A DNA stretch of 64,000 nt from NCBI GenBank assembly GCA_018238155.1, contig JABCTZ010000032.1:298491-362490 (forward strand), in the 5' to 3' direction. Within the stretch, counting starts at the first letter, position 1. Every line of letters starts with the position of its first letter. The position numbers and the translations under genes were made by a program. Under the pieces are notes generated by a model, which saw nothing but the letters and a program-made list of their open reading frames with translations, was not told where the DNA came from and ran no database searches. Positions 8,440-16,962 of this stretch are shown in pieces. This DNA is from Candidatus Heimdallarchaeota archaeon (GTDB lineage: Archaea; Asgardarchaeota; Heimdallarchaeia; JABLTI01).

Positions 8440-10164
8440 ATTACTAACGGTTATCTTGTCGATCCTGCTAATGGTATAGTTGGGGAGAACAAAGATGTTT
8501 TTGTTATCGATGGGAAAATTGTAGAAGAAAGTGAAATTCGTTCAGATATGAAAATCAAAGTTATAGATGCTTCTGGTAAAGTTGTAATGCCTGGTGGAGT
8601 TGATATTCACGCCCATATTGCAGGTCCCAAAGTCAACTCTGGAAGGTTACTAAGACCAGAAGATCATATTATTGATCCATTAAATAAGACTGCTGTTGCT
8701 CGTTCAGGAACTGGTCGTTCGGTTCCATCTACATACTACACTGGGTATGCATATGCTCGCTTAGGATATACTTTTGCAATGGAACCAGCAATGCCGCCTC
8801 TAGAAGCACGACATACACATGAAGAGTTAATGGATATTCCAATTATTGATAAAGGCGCCTATACTCTTTTGGGGAGTAATTGGTTTGTCTTAGAACGCAT
8901 TAGTGAGATGAACAAAGATGAAATGGCTGCTTTTGTTGCTTGGTTGCTCAAAGCCTCTGGTGGATATTCAATTAAATTGGTAAATCCCGGTGGAGAAGAA
9001 ACTTGGGCATGGGGTCAGAATGTTCACTCTTTAGATGATTTAGTAGGTTCGTTCAAAGCTACTCCAAGGAAAATTATTAAAACATTGGCTGGAGTAAATG
9101 AACGATTATCACTACCTCAAACAATTCATTTGCATACCAATAATTTGGGCATTCCAGGTAATCATGATGTTACTTTGGAAACTATGAATGCAGTAAAAGG
9201 CATTAAACCTGCAAAAGGTAGAAAAACAAATATGCATTTAACCCACATTCAATTTTCTTCGTACGGTGGCAAGGGTTGGGAAGATTTCTGTTCTGAAGCT
9301 CCAGAGATAGCTCATTATATCAATAAGAATGATCATGTTTCTTGTGATGTCGGTCAAATTATCTTTACTAATACTACAACAATGACTGCTGATGGTGCAT
9401 GGGAATGGACTTTGAGAGGAATCACTGAACATCTAGCATGGTCACCTCGCTCTGGTTCAAAATGGATGAATACTCAAGTGGAACTTGAATCTAGCTCTGG
9501 TGTTGTACCTTATATCTTCAGAAGAAAAAATCCAGTAAATGCTATTCAATGGGCTATTGGGTTAGAGTTTCTCTTAATGATTAAAAACTTAAACAAAGTA
9601 AATATTTCAACAGATCATCCAAATGGTGGTCCATTTACTTTCTATCCAAAAATTTTCAGCTGGTTAATGAGTAAAGATGCTCGAGATAGAATGCTTTCAA
9701 GAACAGATAAAGCAGCAAAAGAAAAAACATCTTTAGCAGAACTAACTCGCGAATTTTCATTGGCAGAAATAGCTCAAGTAAGTAGAGTCAGTGCTTCGAA
9801 AATACTCGGTTTGAAAAATAAAGGTCACTTAGGTATCGGTGCAGATGCAGATATTGCTATCTATGATTTCAAAATACCTTTAGATGAGTTAAATAAAAAT
9901 TACAAAGCTGTGGAAAAAGGCTTTGGAAAAGCTGCATACACAATTAAGGATGGAGAATTGGTTCTTAAGGATGGAGTGATTATCTCGAGTCCGTTCGGTA
10001 GAACTTTTCGAGTTGAAGCAAATATACCTGAAGATTGGACTCTCCAAATCAGGGATGCAATTGAGGATCGATTCAGAAAGCATTATACCGTGAGCTTGGC
10101 AAATTATGCTGTGCAAAAAGAATATTTCCCAAATGAGGAATTGATCACAACTGAACTTCAATAA
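8440..10164 (+). CDS. fwdA: Formylmethanofuran dehydrogenase subunit A, apparent AUU start
   Basis: Amidohydrolase-fold subunit that joins formate to methanofuran. The metal-binding HAHIAGPK segment and the PGGVDIHAH strand are present, as are HLHTNN and the ISTDHPNGGPF motif with the catalytic aspartate/histidine. The first ATG (8548) would begin inside the N-terminal beta domain. The in-frame sequence upstream encodes ITNGYLVDPANGIVGENKDV, which matches the normal FwdA N-terminus. This open stretch has no ATG, GTG or TTG. An ATT at 8440, six bases after AAAGGA (8428-8433) and two bases after the previous stop, is the best-placed start and gives 574 residues, the usual family length. A -1 frameshift from the polyferredoxin is an alternative. 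Confidence 0.93.
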   Translation: MTNGYLVDPANGIVGENKDVFVIDGKIVEESEIRSDMKIKVIDASGKVVMPGGVDIHAHIAGPKVNSGRLLRPEDHIIDPLNKTAVARSGTGRSVPSTYYTGYAYARLGYTFAMEPAMPPLEARHTHEELMDIPIIDKGAYTLLGSNWFVLERISEMNKDEMAAFVAWLLKASGGYSIKLVNPGGEETWAWGQNVHSLDDLVGSFKATPRKIIKTLAGVNERLSLPQTIHLHTNNLGIPGNHDVTLETMNAVKGIKPAKGRKTNMHLTHIQFSSYGGKGWEDFCSEAPEIAHYINKNDHVSCDVGQIIFTNTTTMTADGAWEWTLRGITEHLAWSPRSGSKWMNTQVELESSSGVVPYIFRRKNPVNAIQWAIGLEFLLMIKNLNKVNISTDHPNGGPFTFYPKIFSWLMSKDARDRMLSRTDKAAKEKTSLAELTREFSLAEIAQVSRVSASKILGLKNKGHLGIGADADIAIYDFKIPLDELNKNYKAVEKGFGKAAYTIKDGELVLKDGVIISSPFGRTFRVEANIPEDWTLQIRDAIEDRFRKHYTVSLANYAVQKEYFPNEELITTELQ

Positions 10165-10182
10165 TGTTATTTGGTGGATAAG

Positions 10183-11010
10183 ATGAAGCAAATAATACTG
10201 ACGCAAAAACAACCGGTAATTAATCCAAAAATTCCAATAGAAGCTGATGTTATATCTCCTGATATTTTTACAAAGAAGAGTATTGAGGAAATAAAACAAT
10301 TGATAATCTGGCGTGGAAATAGACAATTACCTCTCGAAGAAGTTTTTAGCTTGACTGGAGAAGAACACGTTGGAGATTCTACGGCAGAAATAGAAATAGT
10401 ACTCATTGGTGAATTATCAAAGTACAAGCATGTTGGCGAAAAAATGTCAGCAGGAAAAATCACAATTAAAAGTTCTATTGGAATGCATTTAGGATCACAA
10501 ATGTCTGGGGGAAAGATCATTGTAGAAGGAGATGTACATGATTTTGCAGGCGCAAACATGACTGGTGGAGAGATTCAAATTCAAGGTAATGCAGGACATT
10601 ATTTAGGAGGTTCAATGCGAGGGAATTGGCGTGGGATGAGTGGTGGCAAAATCAAAGTAGATGGCAATGTCTTGAATGAGTGTGGTATATGGATGCGAAA
10701 AGGTATCATTGAAATCGATGGTTCCGCAACAATGTTTCTTGGTATGCATTTGCACAGGGGAACAATTATTGTTCATGGAGATGTTATTGAGAGAGCAGGA
10801 GCAGAGATGACCGGTGGAGAGGTAATCATCCTTGGAAAACTACATAAAAATCTTCCATCATTTGAATTCAAAGAAATAATTGATGAATTACCTGTAGAAG
10901 GTTTTGGAACAATTAAAGGTCCTTTGCTGGTGTTTATTGGAGATTATGCTGAAAGAAAACAAGGGAAGATGTTTTTGCTTAAAAAGAAAAATGAACATCT
11001 TATTGATTGA
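10183..11010 (+). CDS. fwdC: Formylmethanofuran dehydrogenase subunit C
   Basis: Structural subunit with the right-handed beta-helix of the glutamate synthase alpha C-terminal type. Glycine-rich repeats recur every 18-20 residues (MSAGKITIKS, MSGGKIIVEGDVHDFAGANM, MTGGEIQIQGNAGHYLGGSM, MSGGKIKVDGN, MTGGEVIILG), which is diagnostic. The frame also offers TTG at 10171 and GTG at 10174. The ATG at 10183 is preferred because GGTGG lies five bases before it; this gives 275 residues. It is last in the ferredoxin-polyferredoxin-fwdA-fwdC run and is followed by a convergent gene. It binds FwdA and FwdB together in known complexes. Confidence 0.92.
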   Translation: MKQIILTQKQPVINPKIPIEADVISPDIFTKKSIEEIKQLIIWRGNRQLPLEEVFSLTGEEHVGDSTAEIEIVLIGELSKYKHVGEKMSAGKITIKSSIGMHLGSQMSGGKIIVEGDVHDFAGANMTGGEIQIQGNAGHYLGGSMRGNWRGMSGGKIKVDGNVLNECGIWMRKGIIEIDGSATMFLGMHLHRGTIIVHGDVIERAGAEMTGGEVIILGKLHKNLPSFEFKEIIDELPVEGFGTIKGPLLVFIGDYAERKQGKMFLLKKKNEHLID

Positions 11011-11021
11011 TTAATTAATTA

Positions 11022-11735
11022 TCATTTCCCTGTAAAGACACTTCTAGAAGCAACATCATATATTGTTTCAAGTAAATTAAGATTGGCAATATCTTGGTTG
11101 AAATTAATTTTTCCATCAATATTAACTTCTAAATCCAGAAGAAAACTAACTTCTTTTATTTGTAATTTTATTTGGTGATTTTTTGGTTTGTAAGTTTTAA
11201 GTGTAGATAAAAACGTTTCATTATTATGAATGATTACTTCTAAATCCCCAGAGAGGAACTCACTAATGGTCAAATTATTAATAGTCAAAGTTTTAGCTAT
11301 AACCTCTAATCTCGTTTTTGATAATTTTAAATAGAATTTTTCTAAATCAATTTCACAAGGAGAAAATCGTAAGTTTATTTTTTTACTCAGATAATCTATT
11401 GCTTTTTTTATATGAGATGATTTCCCTGTGAATATACAAAGATAAATTCCTGTTGGTGTTTCCAAATCAGTTGGAGGATCGAGTATCTTTATTTTTGTAT
11501 CTTGATAAATAACCATATTTTCTGATCGCATAGCAGGAAGAGTTCTATGTGGAAAGAAGAATTTTTTTTCGGTCATTTGATAATATTTGCCTTGGAAATA
11601 ACTACTTGCTAACGGATCAAAGGTAATAAATTCAGTATCAATTGAAGGATCACCAAAATCTATACTTGCAAATTGCTCCTCTGTGAGATGTTCTTCTCCT
11701 ATCAAATATCCCCAGAATAGGCTTATAGAATTCAT
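11022..11735 (-). CDS. Hypothetical protein
   Basis: A 237-residue protein of unrecognised family. It has no signal peptide or membrane segment. It appears mixed alpha/beta: an N-terminal SLFWGYLIGEEHLTEEQF, a middle TPTGIYLCIFTGKSSHIKKA that could be a strand-turn-helix unit, and a C-terminal beta-rich half with repeated LEV(I)I and LTI patterns. It ends 11 bases from the convergent fwdC stop and is separated by about 80 bases from the next minus-strand gene. No function is proposed. Confidence 0.7.
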   Translation of the reverse strand: MNSISLFWGYLIGEEHLTEEQFASIDFGDPSIDTEFITFDPLASSYFQGKYYQMTEKKFFFPHRTLPAMRSENMVIYQDTKIKILDPPTDLETPTGIYLCIFTGKSSHIKKAIDYLSKKINLRFSPCEIDLEKFYLKLSKTRLEVIAKTLTINNLTISEFLSGDLEVIIHNNETFLSTLKTYKPKNHQIKLQIKEVSFLLDLEVNIDGKINFNQDIANLNLLETIYDVASRSVFTGK

Positions 11736-11816
11736 GTAGTTTTTACCTCAATAAATCTATAATGTATTAATGTACAAGTCTACTTAATAAAAATTTCATT
11801 GGAACATTGAAGGAAA

Positions 11817-12398
11817 TCATTGATTTTGCATATAACGTTGCTGTGGAGTCAAATCTTCCTCTTCCTCTGCTTCTTTCAGTATCTTATTTCTAATTTTAAT
11901 TATTGCATATATTATTATACTGAGAAAAAATATTGCTGCGAGTGCTGAAATCAAACCAATTATTGTCGGTGATAAATTCCCTTCATTTGATTCTAGTTTC
12001 AAATTTAAATTTGCTTGTACACTCTTTGGATTATAAAAGACGAAGAAAATTTCTCCATCTTGATTTGTGGTAACTTTCCCGGTATCGAATTTTCCCTCAG
12101 TATACAAGAGGCTTTCAAAGTATGTGGACCTTTTCATTAAATTCATCGCTTGTATTGTTGTATAATCCGCTTCTGAAACTGGTGTTCCTTGGATTTCAAT
12201 ATCACTTGACCACTCATAATTAACAATTGAGTTAGCAGTAAAATTCTCATCTTCAAATATGAAGTACCAATTTTGAGCTGGAAGAATATACGAATTTTCG
12301 ACAGGCTCAGTGCTTTCAATAGTAGAATATGTAAGAATTTGCAGTGAAATTGATAACAGGATTACAATTGATAGGATGTTTTTAGTTTTGGACTTCAT
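11817..12398 (-). CDS. Type I membrane protein with p24/GOLD-like topology
   Basis: A 193-residue protein starting at the internal ATG at 12398, chosen because a signal peptide (ILSIVILLSISLQILTYS) follows directly; the frame is open to 12452. The secreted part of about 110 residues is beta-rich and ends in DGEIFFVFYNPKSVQANLNL. One membrane segment (about 149-171) is followed by a short basic then acidic cytoplasmic tail. This layout resembles eukaryotic p24/emp24 proteins, whose GOLD domain ends in a GxYxFCFxN pattern, but no coiled coil is evident and the similarity is weak. An archaeal surface protein with an unrelated sandwich is equally possible. Confidence 0.75.
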   Translation of the reverse strand: MKSKTKNILSIVILLSISLQILTYSTIESTEPVENSYILPAQNWYFIFEDENFTANSIVNYEWSSDIEIQGTPVSEADYTTIQAMNLMKRSTYFESLLYTEGKFDTGKVTTNQDGEIFFVFYNPKSVQANLNLKLESNEGNLSPTIIGLISALAAIFFLSIIIYAIIKIRNKILKEAEEEEDLTPQQRYMQNQ

Positions 12399-12505
12399 AT
12401 TTCGTTTCTCTCTTGAAGATGTATGTAAGGATGGATAATATCTAACAATCATTTAAACAGCTTTTCATTAATATTTCCGTTTAAAATAAAAAAATTACCT
12501 TGTAT

Positions 12506-13654
12506 TCAAACTTCTATTCCTTTCTGCTTTTTTTTGACATAGATGTAAATCATAACTCCTATACCAATAACTGTAAGCGGAATGATTGTTGCGTTTATAA
12601 CAACTCTTCCAACGAAGAACTTTGGTATCTCTGTCTGCACTTCATGCACTGGTTTAGTTAATGGATATCTATCTCTACCTTTTGCTTTCCCATCAATTTT
12701 ATATGAGAGTATACCATTCCAATCTGACCAGTAGTTTCCTTCTCTGGTTTCTTTGTCATACCATACAACTTTTTCATACCCTTCATAGAATGCTTGACTA
12801 GTTGCTTTAGCATTCAAGTTATTATTTGCAAAAGTATTATGATGGATGGTAGTTTCTAGACCATTTATAATTCTTATAGCAACGGATGTAGAATTCTCTA
12901 TTAAATTATAAGTTATATTATTGTATATTCCATTCAGTTCATAATAATTTGAAATAAAGATACAATATTCATTATTTAGTAAAGAATTGTTATGGATATT
13001 GAAATCATTTAAATCACTACTGCATGCTATTGCATGAAAATTTTCATAAAAGTAATTGTTAGCAATGTTTGTAAAAACATTATCACCTGGTAATGAATAG
13101 GATCGTATACCGTATTCATTATTTCTAAAAGTGTTGTGTAAAATATCAATCCCCGTTGTGTTACCAATTTGAATTGATTCGTAATTCTGCTCAAAAAGAT
13201 TATCAAAAATTATTATTTCATCACACTTGAACAAATATAGTCCAACAACATTGTCAATAAATGAATTGTTCTGAATTTTTATTGTTCCAGATTCGACTTC
13301 TACCAAAACTAATCCACTATGTGCAGAATCAATTGTACAGTTTTGGATAACAATATACTTTGTTGTATTATAAACTGTTATCGCTGAATGCATATTAGTA
13401 TCAATTCCATAATTTTCTATTCGATACGGATTCTCAAAAGTCCCCTCTCCGGGAAAACCATAATCTGTTAGGTTCTTGTCTGAGCCGATTTCAATTTCAA
13501 AAATGGAATTTGTATTAGAGATTCTAGATTTTAGATTATCTCTAGTGTTAAATGAAACACTACTTTTAGCACTCACATTATCACAAATACCTGGAATCAA
13601 AAATGAATTAGAAGAAAATAATAATATAAAAAAGATAATGTTTGCTTTTTTCAA
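12506..13654 (-). CDS. Secreted right-handed beta-helix (NosD-like) protein with C-terminal anchor
   Basis: Predicted surface protein. The preferred start is a TTG at 13654, preceded by GGGG six bases upstream and followed at once by a signal peptide (KKANIIFFILLFSSNSF). The frame extends to an ATG at 13819. Residues about 80-320 contain parallel beta-helix repeats with N-rich turns (IQNCTIDSAHSG, IQNNSFIDN, ILHNTFRNNEYG, IHNNSLLNNEYC, IHHNTFANNN), as in NosD/CASH-domain proteins. YWSDWNG follows the helix, as in many archaeal members. A membrane helix near the end and a KKKQKG tail anchor it. The ligand may be carbohydrate, by family analogy only. Confidence 0.85.
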   Translation of the reverse strand: MKKANIIFFILLFSSNSFLIPGICDNVSAKSSVSFNTRDNLKSRISNTNSIFEIEIGSDKNLTDYGFPGEGTFENPYRIENYGIDTNMHSAITVYNTTKYIVIQNCTIDSAHSGLVLVEVESGTIKIQNNSFIDNVVGLYLFKCDEIIIFDNLFEQNYESIQIGNTTGIDILHNTFRNNEYGIRSYSLPGDNVFTNIANNYFYENFHAIACSSDLNDFNIHNNSLLNNEYCIFISNYYELNGIYNNITYNLIENSTSVAIRIINGLETTIHHNTFANNNLNAKATSQAFYEGYEKVVWYDKETREGNYWSDWNGILSYKIDGKAKGRDRYPLTKPVHEVQTEIPKFFVGRVVINATIIPLTVIGIGVMIYIYVKKKQKGIEV

Positions 13655-13940
13655 GTTAATCCCCTTTATTCTAAGTTGCAATACATTGTTCAAGTTATTA
13701 AATAATATTGAATTAAGCTCGTTAATAAATGAGCTTTTCTCAACATTAATCAAAAGAAGATTTGTTTGTACAATACTTTGCATTTGAAGAATAATCATAA
13801 TTTTGATTGTCTTTTTCATTTCTATCTAGATATATGTTAGTATGAACACAAATATCAAGTAATTTTATTTAAACAGCTTTTTATTGGAACTTGTTATATT
13901 AATAATAATAAATACAAGTAGTTTTGTAGAATGAAGTGAG

Positions 13941-16142
13941 ATGATACATATGCGTTCCTCAAAATCAATTAAGTTCATGATTATTCTAATGCTAATAATT
14001 CTCCCAATTGTAAGTAATCGCACGATATTTTCGGTGGAAAAGTATCTTACCAACCCAACAGCATCTCCTAATTCGAGCTGGTTGACATCCGCAAGAATTG
14101 CTGGAGATGATTTTTGGGAAGATATGACTGATGAAGAGGTTCGCGAAAAAGTTCAAAATCTTGTGCAGCAAAATGTCAATGTTTTAGAATTAGATATAGG
14201 TTTGATTCATCTCTATGAAACTTTCTTCAATCCTGAAATCTATATCCAAGCGACAGAGCAAATAGTAGAAATTGCTCACGAAGAAGGGTTAGCGGTTGTT
14301 GAATATATTTCCGGCTTTGAAATAATAACGGAAGGTGCAAACAAAAAAGAACATTCTGTTTTAATGGATCATCCTGATTGGTTACAACAAGATCTTCAAG
14401 GAAATTATGCTGTTTATGGTTCAGAATTAGGTTTCTGGGTAGAACGTGGAGATGAATCTGCTTGGGTTACTCCTTTAGCTACTGAGTGGAGAAATCAATA
14501 TCTTTCAATAGTTGCTGATTTAGCTGCGACAGGTGTTGATGGAATCTATATTGATATTCCTTATTGGAAAGTGTGGTATAGTGATACTAATGAATATACT
14601 TGGGGAAGCTTTGATTCTTATACTATCGCAGAATTTGAAAAAAGATTTGGACATTCACCACCCCAAACAGAGCTAGAATTCACTTTGAGCAATCCAGTAT
14701 TTATTGAATGGCTCCAATTTAGAATTGACATTGTAAATGAATTCTTTGAAGACGTATCTAGCATCGCAAAGGCAATCAACCCTGAGATAAAAATTATCGC
14801 TGAATTGTATCTAGCTCAAGGTATACATGGTTTGTACTCAGGGGCAGATCCATATTTTCTATATGATCATGTAGATGCAATTGCACATGAATTTGGAGTA
14901 AACGGCGATGCAAAAGTGATGAATGAGGAGTTATGGCTATATACAGTAATAAAGAATTTAATTTATAGAGCTCTGGATTTTGAACATCCTAGTTGGATTT
15001 TAGATTATGCTGATGAACAATTAGATTCAACTGTGCTTGCAGCTGCAAATGTTTTATTTGAAGGCAATTTTTGGGAAACAAAAGGACCTGAAATGGCTGA
15101 TACTGTAGGATTAGATTTTAGAAAAGAACTGTTTGATTGGATACAGAGTAATGACCAATATCTCTATGATTCATGGGAAGTGATGGAACCTGTTGCTGTT
15201 TATTTCAGTCCACAAACAAGAAATTTCGTCTATTCATTAAATGCTTCACAAGAGCCAATTGTCGAATCTGGAGGACTCTTTGCTGATCAAATTTGGGAAA
15301 GTTATGATGAATATATTGGAGGGCACCATTGTTATGACTTGTATGGTATTACAGCGATGCTACTTCAATCCCATACTCCAGTGAAAATTATTACCTCGAG
15401 ACATTTACCATATTTAGATGAATTGGATGTACAAATTTTAATTCTACCTGATGTTGCAGCATTAAACACTTCTGAAATGGATTATATTCAAGATTTTGCT
15501 ACAACGAAACCGGTAATTTCAACGGCTCTAACTTCATTATATTTTCATAACGGAACTCAACGCACAGATTTTGGATTAGAAACATTTTTTGGCACTAATT
15601 ATGCTTCAAATGATTTACTGGTGAATAATGAAAATTCAACATATATTCGTAATAGAATCGGAGAAGAATATTGGTGCGATATTCTCTTTGGTAATGAAAA
15701 TGATGCATCAACAAAGTTGAATCATTTCTTAGAAGAAATTCTCTCAGAAAAAGCAAATTATTCTTCACCAATAACTACAACTGCAAGCTCATATACGTTA
15801 TTGAATCCGTATATCAATTCTACTGATTTAATTGTGAAAATTACTAATTTCAAAGGAACAAGTAAAAACAGTCAAAATCCTGATCCTGCGAAATTTCACT
15901 TAAAAATTGTTGATTCAAAAAACAATCAATACATAGCTCTTGATGAAATACAACTAACATTTGGTGGAATAGTGCATTTTAATGGAAGTAGTTTGGTATT
16001 ACTTTCTGAATTATTTTTAGATATACAAGATACTAATTGGTATATTTGGGGTTTCAGTATTGGTGGCGGAGTTGTTCTAATTACAGTTTGCATTACCTTA
16101 TTTTACTCCATTAAAAGGAAGAAGAAGATTGGAAACACTTGA
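13941..16142 (+). CDS. Membrane-anchored glycoside hydrolase-like protein (TIM barrel plus GH42-type trimerisation-like domain)
   Basis: A 733-residue extracytoplasmic protein. A signal peptide spans about 10-32, and a C-terminal membrane helix (about 702-723) is followed by a KRKKK tail. Residues about 48-400 look like a TIM barrel: LELDIGLIHLYETFF, a barrel strand ending GVDGIYIDIPYW, and later IKIIAELYLAQG. Residues about 420-560 resemble the glutamine amidotransferase-like trimerisation domain of GH42 enzymes (VQILILPDVAALNTSEMDYI). The aspartates and glutamates in LDIG, YIDIP and IAELY are candidate active-site residues, but the glycosidase family cannot be fixed. The frame has two nearby ATGs (13941, 13950); the second has better spacing from GTGAG. 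Confidence 0.8.
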   Translation: MIHMRSSKSIKFMIILMLIILPIVSNRTIFSVEKYLTNPTASPNSSWLTSARIAGDDFWEDMTDEEVREKVQNLVQQNVNVLELDIGLIHLYETFFNPEIYIQATEQIVEIAHEEGLAVVEYISGFEIITEGANKKEHSVLMDHPDWLQQDLQGNYAVYGSELGFWVERGDESAWVTPLATEWRNQYLSIVADLAATGVDGIYIDIPYWKVWYSDTNEYTWGSFDSYTIAEFEKRFGHSPPQTELEFTLSNPVFIEWLQFRIDIVNEFFEDVSSIAKAINPEIKIIAELYLAQGIHGLYSGADPYFLYDHVDAIAHEFGVNGDAKVMNEELWLYTVIKNLIYRALDFEHPSWILDYADEQLDSTVLAAANVLFEGNFWETKGPEMADTVGLDFRKELFDWIQSNDQYLYDSWEVMEPVAVYFSPQTRNFVYSLNASQEPIVESGGLFADQIWESYDEYIGGHHCYDLYGITAMLLQSHTPVKIITSRHLPYLDELDVQILILPDVAALNTSEMDYIQDFATTKPVISTALTSLYFHNGTQRTDFGLETFFGTNYASNDLLVNNENSTYIRNRIGEEYWCDILFGNENDASTKLNHFLEEILSEKANYSSPITTTASSYTLLNPYINSTDLIVKITNFKGTSKNSQNPDPAKFHLKIVDSKNNQYIALDEIQLTFGGIVHFNGSSLVLLSELFLDIQDTNWYIWGFSIGGGVVLITVCITLFYSIKRKKKIGNT

Positions 16143-16337
16143 TGTTGTAATCTTGTTTGTAATTGATCAATGCATTGATAGTTTATCAGTTCCTATCTTT
16201 GTTACCTTTTTTTGAATAACAGGTTTTCTTACTCATATACCAATCTAGGAAAGATAATTCGTTTTAGGCGTTTATTCTGAAACATTTATATTTAGCTTCC
16301 ATTAATCTTTGTTTAATCAAACTATGAAGGTGGAATA

Positions 16338-16890
16338 ATGCATAGAAGGGGTCGCCAAATTTGTTACTAAACAGGTTCTTAAATCAGTCGTAGGTAACTT
16401 CAAGGTATCTCTGCTAACGCAACATTTTCATGATGATTCTGGAATGAATTTCTTATTGTATTTCCCAGCACAGAAGATGGGTACGTTTAGCTGTCCTAAA
16501 TTCCAACAGCTTCAGTCGAATAATCCCTCTTGGCATCAAGAGGATAATAGTAGTATGGATAACATAACCTCTAACTTTCCTACTTCAAAAGAGGAATTTT
16601 GTAAGGTTTTTCCTGTAGTTCTAACAGAAAATCTGTTAGTCGCTTTGACACAAGAAAGTGAACTTGAGGATTGTATTTCTCCACAATCGTGGAATAATAC
16701 AGAAAACATTCACCTATTAGCCCTTCTTAGTTGGTTTGTTAGTGGATGGTCATTTCTTCTCAGTTTCTTTGAAAGCCTCAATCATATCTTATCTTCACAG
16801 GTTTTGAAAGATAGCGCTCGTTTGTGTGAAATTCTCTGCTCAATAATTCGTCTTTTTATTATTATTATTATTATTATTTGCATTAGCTAA
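16338..16890 (+). CDS. Hypothetical ORF with apparent frameshift after the start
   Basis: A well-placed start (AAGGTGGA then ATG at 16338) leads into a frame that stops after ten codons. The adjacent frame is open from 16339 to 16890 and reads like protein (KFVTKQVLKSVVGNFKVSLL), with its first ATG only at 16444. Removing one base from the GGGG at about 16348-16351 would fuse the start to this frame, giving about 183 residues. The C-terminus is hydrophobic and ends in seven isoleucines encoded by an ATT microsatellite. No family is recognised. It could be a pseudogene, a homopolymer error or a gene starting later. It lies just before the radical SAM gene. Confidence 0.35.
16858..16878. repeat. 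(ATT)n simple repeat
   Basis: Seven tandem ATT units at the 3' end of the uncertain ORF, encoding a run of isoleucines in that frame. Such a tract is prone to length change. Confidence 0.9.
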
Positions 16891-16962
16891 AGCTTTGATT
16901 TCTATTCTTGAAACGAAAGCTTGCTCTGCGATAATATTTTTTGTTATTTAGGTGATAATTTT

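Noticed and set aside
8548..10164. fwdA starting at the ATG at 8548
   Set aside because: This removes about 36 residues of the N-terminal beta domain that align with known FwdA. The upstream frame encodes them and has a well-spaced AAAGGA-ATT. The ATG was therefore not used.
16143..16337. Promoter elements or an RNA upstream of the uncertain ORF
   Set aside because: AT-rich sequence without a convincing TATA/BRE pair or folded element; too weak to list.
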